From NCBI GenBank assembly GCA_025354615.1, contig JANXMO010000455.1, positions 1 to 6,771 of the forward strand: a stretch of DNA of 6,771 nt. The letters are read 5' to 3'. Origin of the DNA: Burkholderiales bacterium. GTDB taxonomy: Bacteria; Pseudomonadota; Gammaproteobacteria; Burkholderiales; Burkholderiaceae_C. The translations under genes and the position numbers were made by a program. How positions within the stretch are numbered: position 1 is the stretch's first letter; each line of letters starts with the position of its first letter. The notes beneath the pieces are model-generated. The model made no database searches. It had not been told where the DNA came from and worked only from the letters and a program-made list of their open reading frames with translations. This document shows, in pieces, positions 1 through 5,790 of the stretch.

Positions 1-44
1 AAACCTTGCAAGCGGATATGCGCGGCCAACTGCCGTTTCCAGGG

Positions 45-1193
45 TCAGGGCTGCCAGCCGTGCAGCGGGCGGGCGATGAGGCGCAGATCGTCGCCGACGT
101 GGTCGACCGCGTGCAGCCGCAGCGGCGTGGTCTCGGCCAGCGTGGCCAACGGGCCGAAGTCGGCCAGCGGGCGCCCGGCGCCGAGCAGTTTCGGCGCCAT
201 GTAAATCAGCCATTCGTCGACCAGGCCGGCCTGCAGCAGCGCGCCGTTGAGCCGCGCGCCGGCTTCCACGTGCAGCTCGTTGACGCCGCGCCGGGCCAGT
301 TCGGCCAGCAGGCCGGGCAGGTCGATCCGGCCGTCGGCGCCGGGTGTCAGCAGAATTTCCGCGCCCGTCGCTTCAAGCGCTGCGCGGCGCTCAATGGGCG
401 GCTCAGCGGCGGTCACTAGCAGCACGGCGCCGGGGGGCTGAAAAATTCGCGCGGCCGATGGTGTGTTCAGCCGCGCATCAAGCACCACGCGCAGCGGTTG
501 ACGATGGTTGCCGGGCAAGCGCACGTCCAGCCGCGGGTCGTCGCTCAGCACGGTGCCGATGCCGGTCAGCACGGCGCCGGCGCGCTGGCGCCAGGCTTGG
601 CCATCGGCGCGCGCGGCCGCGCTGGTGATCCACTGGCTGGCGCCGTTGTTGAGCGCGGTGCGGCCGTCAAGCGACACCGCAGCCTTGAGCCGCAGCCACG
701 GCCGTGCCCGCAACACACGGGAAAAAAAGCCGATGTTGAGTGCGCGCGCCTCGGCGGCCAGCACGCCGTCTTCAACGCCAATGCCGGCGTCACGCAGCCG
801 CGCGGCGCCACGGCCCGCCACAGCAGGGAAGGGGTCTTCAACGGCGAAAACGACCCGCGCCACGCCGGCGGCAATCAGCGCATCACAGCACGGCGGCGTG
901 CGGCCATGGTGGGCGCAAGGTTCCAAGGTGACGTGAACAGTGGCGCCGCGCACCGTTTCGCCGCGCGCCGCCGCATCGCGCAGCGCCATCACTTCGGCGT
1001 GCGGGCCGCCGGCCTGCTGCGTGTGGCCGCGGCCGACGATGCGCTGCCCGCCCGCGCCATCGGGCTGACTGATGACGCAGCCGACACGCGGGTTGGGGTC
1101 GCTCAGGCCGACGGCCAACTGCGCCAGCGCCAGCGCCTCGCGCATCAGCGCCAGGTCGGTTGCCGCGTCGCGTGAAAAGCGCTCGGTCGTCAT
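45..1193 (-). CDS. ribD: RibD: bifunctional diaminohydroxyphosphoribosylaminopyrimidine deaminase / 5-amino-6-(5-phosphoribosylamino)uracil reductase
   Basis: Cytoplasmic enzyme for the second and third steps of riboflavin synthesis: it deaminates the pyrimidine formed from GTP, then reduces the ribose with NADPH. The 382 aa length is normal for a full two-domain RibD. The N-terminal deaminase domain (about 10-150) has PNPRVGCV at 33-40, the HAE motif (H65, E67 catalytic) and PCAHHGRTPPC with zinc-binding C93 and C102. The reductase domain (about 165-380) shows LKAAVSLDGRTA at 169-180, SQWITS at 186-191, GIGTVLSDDPRL at 211-222, HVEAG at 308-312 and APKLLGAG at 333-340. All key residues are present. 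The ATG at 1193 is 13 bases after the pilV stop and has no clear Shine-Dalgarno, so translation may be coupled to pilV. I infer transcription from the pilin operon; no promoter of its own is evident. Confidence 0.96.
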   Translation of the reverse strand: MTTERFSRDAATDLALMREALALAQLAVGLSDPNPRVGCVISQPDGAGGQRIVGRGHTQQAGGPHAEVMALRDAAARGETVRGATVHVTLEPCAHHGRTPPCCDALIAAGVARVVFAVEDPFPAVAGRGAARLRDAGIGVEDGVLAAEARALNIGFFSRVLRARPWLRLKAAVSLDGRTALNNGASQWITSAAARADGQAWRQRAGAVLTGIGTVLSDDPRLDVRLPGNHRQPLRVVLDARLNTPSAARIFQPPGAVLLVTAAEPPIERRAALEATGAEILLTPGADGRIDLPGLLAELARRGVNELHVEAGARLNGALLQAGLVDEWLIYMAPKLLGAGRPLADFGPLATLAETTPLRLHAVDHVGDDLRLIARPLHGWQP

Positions 1194-1206
1194 TCAGCGG
1201 GCCGCT

Positions 1207-2430
1207 TCACGGCTGGTGTTGAACCGTGGCGGCAGCTGCGCCCGGCGCCACGCCGGGGCAGGGCTGGTCACCGCGCAGCACCACGAAGTTTTGCTCGGCC
1301 AGCGTGCTGTCGACGTCGACATAGCGCTCGGGGTGCTCGGCGTTGCGGTCGATGCTGCCGCTGCCATCTTGGTCGGCGCTGTAGCGGCAGACCTTGCGAT
1401 CAGCCGCGGTGCTGCCCAGTGTCCAGCCGCTGGGTATGACCGCGGCCCGGCCTGACCAGCGCGGCGGCTCCCCGGGGGCCGCGGCCAGACAGGTGTAGAC
1501 GACATGGCGTTCGCCGAACTCGGTCCATGCGGCCGTGCCCACGCTGGCCGGCGCTGCCGCCAGCGGCACGGTTTCGCGTCGCGGGCCAGCGGGCGTGGTG
1601 TAGGCGACGTTTTTGCGCGCCTCGGCGGTGCACGGCGCCGCTGAGGTGCTGCCGTTTTGCAGCAAGGACATCGACAGGGCCAACAGCCCGTCAGGCGCCA
1701 CAAAGCGTACCCGGCCGCTGAGCAGCAAGCCAGCCGCCGGCGCGCAAGCGCCCAAGGTCGCCGCCCAATCGGCGCCACTGCCCACGCCAGTGCAGCGCGC
1801 TTTGATGCGGCCGTCGGCGTTGTCGAACAGATAAGCGATATCGCCCGCCAGCAGCGGTTTGAAAGCGCTGCGGCCGTCGCCCAAGTCGACCGCCTCCAGC
1901 GGAATCTGCGCCGAGCGGCCGTAGGCGCCGACCGTGGCATCACCGGCCGCGCGCAGCGACAAAGCCGCCGACAGGCCCGGGTCCTGGCCCGCGATCACCG
2001 ATGACAAAGCCACGCTTTGCGCTTCGCCGCCACGGTCGTTCCAGCTCACCGTCACCGTGGCGGTTTTCAGGCGCGGCGCTTCACTGGCGTCAATTTGCCG
2101 GCGCAGTTCGTAGCGCGTGTTGAGCGCCTGGTCGTTGAGCGATGAGACCTGGCGTTCGCCGCTGGCGATGTCGTCATACGCCGCTACACCGGCGCTCGTC
2201 GCCAGGCTGGCAAACGCGCGCAGTTGCTCCAGGTCTTCCTGCGCCAGCCGCACCGCTTCCGAGCGCTGGCGGGCCACGTCGGCGTGCAGGCGCAGCTGAT
2301 TCTGCAGCCGCGCCATCGACAACATGCCCAGCGACAGCACCAGGAAAGCCACCAGCGCTTCGAGCAGCGTGGCCCCACGTTGGCGTTGGCGGGGATGACG
2401 GCGGCAAGACGGTGCCAGCGGCGTGCGCAT
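1207..2430 (-). CDS. pilV: PilV-type minor pilin with long C-terminal extension
   Basis: Type IV pilus minor pilin of the PilV family, 407 aa, inserted in the inner membrane and expected in the pilus-priming tip complex. The basic leader ends at G19; PilD would cut before A20, and Glu24 is the conserved +5 residue. ATLLEALVAFLVLSLGMLSM (20-39) is the membrane helix, and RSEAVRLAQEDLEQLRAF follows as in PilV proteins. Classical PilV proteins are under 200 aa, so about 200 residues (roughly 155-407) are extra. This tail has scattered Cys (213, 229, 267, 314, 348, 391) and ends with an acidic loop at 353-365 (D353, D355, S357, G358, D361) before HPERY and QNFVVLRG. The ATG at 2430 shares one base with the pilX stop (TGATG) and is preceded by GGAAGGAC six bases away; a TTG one codon upstream is less likely. 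Confidence 0.88.
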   Translation of the reverse strand: MRTPLAPSCRRHPRQRQRGATLLEALVAFLVLSLGMLSMARLQNQLRLHADVARQRSEAVRLAQEDLEQLRAFASLATSAGVAAYDDIASGERQVSSLNDQALNTRYELRRQIDASEAPRLKTATVTVSWNDRGGEAQSVALSSVIAGQDPGLSAALSLRAAGDATVGAYGRSAQIPLEAVDLGDGRSAFKPLLAGDIAYLFDNADGRIKARCTGVGSGADWAATLGACAPAAGLLLSGRVRFVAPDGLLALSMSLLQNGSTSAAPCTAEARKNVAYTTPAGPRRETVPLAAAPASVGTAAWTEFGERHVVYTCLAAAPGEPPRWSGRAAVIPSGWTLGSTAADRKVCRYSADQDGSGSIDRNAEHPERYVDVDSTLAEQNFVVLRGDQPCPGVAPGAAAATVQHQP

Positions 2431-3749
2431 CAAAAGTCCTTCCAGCTGCCCGGCACGCGGGCGAAGCTGCCGCTGGCGCTGCGCAGGCGCTCGAGCACGG
2501 CGCTGTCGTAGGTCAGGTCGGGGGCGCCGTTGCCGCTGTAGCCCGCTTCGGAAATCAAGGCGCCGTGCACCGCCGCGGCGCCGGTGCCGGGTGTGTCATC
2601 CCAGTTCAACGAGCCGGCGTAGACCAGGCCGTGGACGGTGAGGGCGCCGCGCAGCCGCACCGCGCCGCTGGCCACGATGAGCACCGGGCGGTCGGCCGAG
2701 CCGAGCGTCAGCGGGCCGTCAAGTGCCAGGTCACCGTCTATCCACAGCAGGCGGTGGCCGGCTGCTGTTTCGGCGCTGAGGGTCGTGGCGCAACCGCTGC
2801 CACAGGCCAGGCGGCGCACGCCGGGCTGGCCGCGCCAAGTGGCTTTGTCAAGACCGAAGAAGGTGGCGAAGAAGGCGTCAGCCGTGCGGGCGTGCAGCGG
2901 CGCGTCGCCCTGCACGATGGCCAGCAGCGGGTCGGCGCCAGGCGCGGTGGCCAGGCGGGCCGCGGCCAGGTCAGCGCTGCCGCCGGCGTGCAACACGACG
3001 CCGGTGGCTGCATCGGTGTTGAACAGCCCGAGGGCGGCCATGCCGGTATTGACTCCGTCTTTCACCGTCAGCGGCGCACGCGGAGGCCGGGCCAGCGCCG
3101 GCAGCAGCGCCAGTTCGACCTGCACGCGCGCGGTGGCGTCGGCGGCGTCTCCCGCCGTGCCGGGGCGGCAGGCGCCGGCCAATTGGCTGCAGCCGGTGGC
3201 GCTCAGGCGCAGCAGGTCGGCGCGCGGGCCGGGGGCCAGCTGCACGCTGAAAGCGGGTTGCGGCGCGGCGGCCGGCACGGTGTCGGGCGGCAGCAGGGGG
3301 AAGCCGTCGGCCGGGCAGCTGCACAACCAGCCGTCGGGCGTGCGCACGCAGGCCGGCTGCAGGACCACCGCCACGCCGGCGTTGTTCCAGGTGCGCGGCG
3401 TGTGGCGCCGGTCGGCGGCGGTGTACTGCAACAACCGCTCGCGCAGCGGTTGCCCGCCAGCGTCGCCAGCCGCTTGGCAGTCAGCCCCCACCGCGGCCGG
3501 GTTGTTGAGCTGCGCCAGCGCCCATTCGAGGCCGGCCTCGGCGGCCTCGAACGCCTGTGTGGCGCGGTACTGGTTGACCGAGGCGCGCTGCTCGAACAAC
3601 AGCCCGCGGTTGGTGTAAGCGGCAATCAACAGCATGGCGAAAAACAGCACCATGGTGACGACCAGCGCCGCCGCGCCGCGTTGGCGTGCTGCAATGCGTG
3701 TTCTGCCATGGGCTGCTGCGGGATTGGTCTGGCGCATGGGGGTCGTCAT
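2430..3749 (-). CDS. pilX: PilX-type pilus assembly protein with long C-terminal domain
   Basis: Minor pilin-like protein with a PilX N-terminal domain, 439 aa. A basic leader (RQRG) ends at G25, followed by a hydrophobic helix (about 26-45) and then the AFEAAEAGLEWALAQL segment at 67-82 typical of PilX/GspK-like proteins. The usual +5 Glu is replaced by Val30. The body contains Cys pairs (C143/C145, C316/C320). The region 335-405 is rich in short Gly-spaced beta-like repeats (IDGDLALDGPLTLG, then VRLRGALTVHGLVYAG), resembling a beta-helix, and the end reads PGSWKDF. It is much longer than textbook PilX (under 200 aa). The start is chosen 11 bases after the pilW stop; a second ATG four codons in is also possible. 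The frame stays open far upstream inside pilW, but that part lacks pilin features. Downstream it couples to pilV. The family call is by recognition; the symbol is approximate. Confidence 0.8.
   Translation of the reverse strand: MTTPMRQTNPAAAHGRTRIAARQRGAAALVVTMVLFFAMLLIAAYTNRGLLFEQRASVNQYRATQAFEAAEAGLEWALAQLNNPAAVGADCQAAGDAGGQPLRERLLQYTAADRRHTPRTWNNAGVAVVLQPACVRTPDGWLCSCPADGFPLLPPDTVPAAAPQPAFSVQLAPGPRADLLRLSATGCSQLAGACRPGTAGDAADATARVQVELALLPALARPPRAPLTVKDGVNTGMAALGLFNTDAATGVVLHAGGSADLAAARLATAPGADPLLAIVQGDAPLHARTADAFFATFFGLDKATWRGQPGVRRLACGSGCATTLSAETAAGHRLLWIDGDLALDGPLTLGSADRPVLIVASGAVRLRGALTVHGLVYAGSLNWDDTPGTGAAAVHGALISEAGYSGNGAPDLTYDSAVLERLRSASGSFARVPGSWKDF
2436..2443 (-). promoter_or_regulatory. 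Ribosome binding site of pilV inside the end of pilX
   Basis: On the minus strand this reads GGAAGGAC, with AAGGA six bases before the ATG at 2430. It lies in the last codons of pilX and supports the ATG over the TTG one codon earlier. Together with the TGATG stop/start junction it indicates coupled translation of the two genes. Confidence 0.7.
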
Positions 3750-3760
3750 CCGTAGCGCAG

Positions 3761-4522
3761 TCAGGCCGGGCAAGCGCCGTTGACGCTGTCGTTGCGCAGC
3801 CGCACGTTGTGGCGCACGGTGCGCACCACGCTGGTGTCGGCTACCGCGCGCGCGGTCATCGTCAGCGCCACGCTGCGCACCTGCTGCCGCGGGCAGTCGC
3901 TGCCGCTGGCGCCGCATGGCGTGCTGCAGTAAGGACTGAGCGAGCGCTCCTGCACGGCGGGGGTCAGGCTGAAACCGCTGACCAGCAGCGTGCCGGTGTC
4001 GGTCACGGCTTGCCAGTTGCCGTTGCCCAGCATCATCTCGACGGCACCGGCCCGCAGGCGAAAGCCGAACTGCTCGCTGTTGTCGACCGTGCCGGTGCTG
4101 CCGGCCCCGCGTGAAAAGCGAAAGCTCAAGGCGTCGGAAGCGCCGGCAGCCGGCGCAATGGCGCTGTAGGGGTTGGGTTGCACGCCGCTGGCACCGCGTT
4201 GCCACACGCCGGCCGCTGCGCCTTGCCAGTAGCCGGCGCGCCGCAGGTCACGGGCGATCAGGTCGCTGGCGGTTCGCAAATCCTGCATCAAACGGTTTTC
4301 GACGATCAGCGCGCGGCTTTCACGCAGGTTGCCGGTCAGCAGCGTCATCCCCACCGCCACGATGAACAGCCCGATCGCCACGCCGACCAGCAGCTCGACC
4401 AGCGACAGGCCAACGGCTTGCGCGCGGCGGCCCGTCAGCGCCGATGAGGAGAAACGACGTGCGGGGCCCTTCAAGCGGCAGCTTTCAAAAATTCCAGCAG
4501 CGCCGGTTGGCGGCGGCGTCAT
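3761..4522 (-). CDS. pilW: PilW-type minor pilin
   Basis: Type IV pilus minor pilin of the PilW family, 253 aa, part of the inner-membrane priming complex with FimT/FimU, PilV, PilX and PilE. The cleavage site is AVG/LSLVE: G38, then L39 with Glu43 at +5, followed by the helix LLVGVAIGLFIVAVGMTLLTG. The signature LMQDLRTASDLIARDLRRAGYW (78-99) is characteristic of PilW. A Cys cluster (C199, C203, C210) and C251 near the end could form disulfides outside the cytoplasm. The ATG at 4522 gives an unusually long leader of 38 residues, overlaps the end of the pilin gene upstream by 38 bases and has no Shine-Dalgarno. A TTG at 4474, 10 bases after that stop, would give a 237 aa protein and a 22-residue leader. 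The true start is undecided; the rest of the gene is secure. Confidence 0.88.
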   Translation of the reverse strand: MTPPPTGAAGIFESCRLKGPARRFSSSALTGRRAQAVGLSLVELLVGVAIGLFIVAVGMTLLTGNLRESRALIVENRLMQDLRTASDLIARDLRRAGYWQGAAAGVWQRGASGVQPNPYSAIAPAAGASDALSFRFSRGAGSTGTVDNSEQFGFRLRAGAVEMMLGNGNWQAVTDTGTLLVSGFSLTPAVQERSLSPYCSTPCGASGSDCPRQQVRSVALTMTARAVADTSVVRTVRHNVRLRNDSVNGACPA

Positions 4523-4973
4523 TCACGGCGGCCGCGCTGTCGCCTGAGCCATAGCTGATGTTGGCGCCGTCGGCAGTCACTTTCAGGTAGCGGCAGGCGC
4601 TGTCGCCAGCCTGGCTGCCGGTGGCCGTGGCCAGCACGGTGTAGCCGCTGGCGCCACTGTCAACGACGCTGAGCTGGTAGTAGCCGCCGGGGGACGTGGC
4701 GGCCACGCCGATCTCGGCCAGGCTGCCGTAGTGCGTGCTGCCCGAACGGTAGCGTTCCTGCGCTGCCTGCACCGCCATGCTGGCGGCCAGCGCGTCAGCC
4801 CGGCGCGTTTTGGCGATGGTGCCCTGGTAGGCGGGGTAGGCGATGCTGGACAGCAGCCCGGCAACAGTCACGGTGCACATCATTTCAATCAGGGTGAATC
4901 CGCGGTGGCGGCGAAGTGGGCGGATTATCGAGGCGAGCCGCTGGGCGGTGGCGAAAGGCGAGGGGGATGTCAT
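4485..4973 (-). CDS. pilE: PilE-type type IV minor pilin
   Basis: Small type IV pilin, 162 aa. The leader ends in RRHRG; G25 precedes F26, and Glu30 is the +5 residue (GFTLIEMM). The N-terminal helix is followed by AYPAYQGTIAKTRRADALA and AAQERYRSG, then SPGGYYQLSV and YTVLATA, the pattern of PilE/ComP-like minor pilins of beta- and gammaproteobacteria. C127 and C159 (RRCWNF at the end) probably form the C-terminal D-region disulfide. C33 lies in the membrane helix. A strong GGAGG seven bases before the ATG fixes the start. The gene follows fimT by 14 bases. It is probably a minor rather than the major pilin, because it sits inside the minor-pilin operon; in related organisms such a gene usually lies at the other end of the cluster, after pilY1. 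The symbol follows family usage and does not claim orthology to the major pilin of Neisseria. Confidence 0.85.
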   Translation of the reverse strand: MTSPSPFATAQRLASIIRPLRRHRGFTLIEMMCTVTVAGLLSSIAYPAYQGTIAKTRRADALAASMAVQAAQERYRSGSTHYGSLAEIGVAATSPGGYYQLSVVDSGASGYTVLATATGSQAGDSACRYLKVTADGANISYGSGDSAAAVNDAAANRRCWNF

Positions 4974-4980
4974 GGCAAAA

Positions 4981-4985
4981 CCTCC
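4981..4985 (-). promoter_or_regulatory. Strong ribosome binding site of the pilE-type pilin
   Basis: GGAGG on the minus strand, seven bases before the ATG at 4973 and just after the fimT stop. It fixes the start of the pilin against the much longer open frame that extends upstream. It is one of only two clear Shine-Dalgarno sites in the pilin operon, so this pilin may be translated more strongly than its neighbours. Confidence 0.8.
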
Positions 4986-4987
4986 GT

Positions 4988-5566
4988 TCAACAAGGACGC
5001 ACGCCGGCCACAGCAGGCGCGCTGGCAGCTGGCGAGCAGGTGCGCACACGCCCCATCACGTTGACGACGTGCCGTATCGCCTGCGCGTTCGGCGACACCA
5101 ACTCGAGCGTGCCGGTGGGCGTAGCGGTGCCGTGCAACGGGTCGAACAGGATCGACGCCACGTTGGCACGCACCGCCACCCGGTCTTCGGCTGCCAGGGC
5201 CACCGTCTTGAGCTGCTTTGCGCCGCCGGTGCACTGGGCCGCCCCGGTTTCGCGGCAGCTGCACTGTTCGCGAAGCCCGGTGTGCACCACCCAGCAGCTG
5301 CCCCAGGCGGCGCTGTAAAAGCTCAGCCGCAGGGCGTCGTTGCGGGCCACGGCGTCGGTGCGTACTTGTTGCACGTCGGTGGCCAGCCGGGCGGCGGCGC
5401 CTTGCAGCCGCTGGCGGTCCAGCAGCCCTTGCAAAGAGGGAACGGCGCTCGCCACCAACAGCACGGCGACGGTGGTCGTGATGCACAGCTCGATCAGCGA
5501 AAAGCCGTGGGTTGAATGAGGCGTTGAACGGGGCCTTGAAGGGCCGGTAGGAGAGCCAGGGAGCAT
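4988..5566 (-). CDS. fimT: GspH/FimT family pseudopilin
   Basis: FimT/FimU-like minor pilin, 192 aa, first gene of the pilin operon. The leader (residues 1-21, ending STHG) is cut before F22, with Glu26 at +5 (GFSLIELC). After the hydrophobic helix come SLQGLLDRQRLQGAAARLATDVQQVRTDAVARND, typical of GspH/FimT, then WGSCWVVHTG (88-97) and the C-terminal GRVRTCSPA and GVRPC. There are seven cysteines (28, 91, 102, 104, 112, 177, 192); most fall in the periplasmic domain and could form disulfides. The family acts in pilus priming; some FimT proteins bind DNA during natural transformation, but nothing here tests that. The ATG at 5566 has only a weak ribosome site (GGAAA). No promoter could be recognised upstream. 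Confidence 0.9.
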   Translation of the reverse strand: MLPGSPTGPSRPRSTPHSTHGFSLIELCITTTVAVLLVASAVPSLQGLLDRQRLQGAAARLATDVQQVRTDAVARNDALRLSFYSAAWGSCWVVHTGLREQCSCRETGAAQCTGGAKQLKTVALAAEDRVAVRANVASILFDPLHGTATPTGTLELVSPNAQAIRHVVNVMGRVRTCSPAASAPAVAGVRPC

Positions 5567-5622
5567 GGTGTTTCCAGGTGCAGCAGCGATGACTGAACTC
5601 TAGGAAACGGCGCGGTTTTCCG

Positions 5623-5675
5623 CTTCCCCTTGAGGTGGGGAAGGCGGGTTGGAAGGGCCCCCTCGGGGGAGGGGC
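5623..5675. repeat. Paired GC-rich inverted repeats, possible dispersed intergenic element
   Basis: First hairpin: CTTCCCC (5623-5629) pairs with GGGGAAG (5637-5643) across a 7-base loop. Second, alternative pairings: GCCCC (5657-5661) with GGGGC (5671-5675), or CCCC (5658-5661) with GGGG (5666-5669). Two neighbouring G/C-rich hairpins between genes resemble the small repeated palindromes common in GC-rich proteobacteria. No second copy lies in this window, so calling it a repeat family is inference. It could instead fold in the 5' leader of the fimT transcript. Confidence 0.4.
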
Positions 5676-5717
5676 ACCCAAAAGGAGGAGGTTGATTTTC
5701 CTGGAGGAGCCAGTCTT

Positions 5718-5732
5718 TTGACTTTTGGTCAA
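5718..5732. promoter_or_regulatory. Inverted repeat TTGAC-N5-GTCAA, possible operator
   Basis: Perfect 5-base arms TTGAC (5718-5722) and GTCAA (5728-5732) around TTTTG. It lies about 60 bases before the HDOD start and about 150 bases before fimT. The arms recall the half-sites of FNR/CRP-type regulators (TTGAT-N4-ATCAA), but the spacing differs by one base. It is short enough to occur by chance. Confidence 0.2.
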
Positions 5733-5780
5733 GGAAAACCGTGCGCCGCCGATAACATGCCATCACGATCGATCGCCCAC

Positions 5781-5785
5781 GGAGG
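5781..5785 (+). promoter_or_regulatory. Ribosome binding site of the HDOD gene
   Basis: GGAGG five bases before the ATG at 5791. It selects this start over a TTG at 5725 that would add 22 residues unlike the family. Confidence 0.8.
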
Positions 5786-5790
5786 CCCGC

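Larger units (their letters stand above)
5567..5790. other. Divergent intergenic region between the pilin operon and the HDOD gene
   Basis: This 224-base gap must hold promoters for both directions. No good sigma-70 or sigma-54 promoter is visible. The best plus-strand candidate is GATAAC at 5751-5756, with a poor TTGGTC at 5725-5730 and a 20-base spacer. On the minus strand, TTGACC (5732-5727) resembles a -35 box but has no -10 at the right distance, and TAGAGT near 5600 resembles a -10 without a -35. The gap also holds GC-rich hairpins (5623-5675), two GGAGGAG copies (5684-5690 and 5703-5709) and a TTGAC/GTCAA inverted repeat. Frames crossing it do not look like real proteins. Confidence 0.6.

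Noticed and set aside
1..44. Possible start of another riboflavin gene downstream of ribD
   Set aside because: No start codon with a ribosome site or terminator-like hairpin is visible in these 44 bases.
1194..1943. A 249-codon minus-strand frame inside pilV
   Set aside because: Shadow of pilV in another frame; Arg/Ala/Pro-rich with no recognisable features.
2142..3755. A 537-codon open frame on the plus strand opposite pilX and pilV
   Set aside because: It is antisense to two clear pilin-type genes; its composition (Ala, Gly, Arg, Gln rich, no domain) is what a GC-rich genome gives in the opposite strand.
3750..4205. Upstream extension of the PilX frame by about 150 codons into pilW
   Set aside because: The extension is an out-of-frame reading of pilW, rich in Arg and Gln, and would place the pilin leader in the middle of a protein.
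4974..5732. Upstream extension of the pilE frame through fimT
   Set aside because: It reads fimT in another frame; the strong GGAGG before the ATG at 4973 and the prepilin leader fix the start there.
5494..5766. A 90-codon minus-strand frame over the fimT start and the intergenic region
   Set aside because: Overlaps the fimT coding start in a different frame, crosses the hairpin region, and has no ribosome site or family resemblance.
5725..5790. TTG-initiated extension of the HDOD protein by 22 residues
   Set aside because: The GGAGG five bases before the ATG at 5791 marks the start; the extension does not resemble the family and lies in the presumed promoter region.
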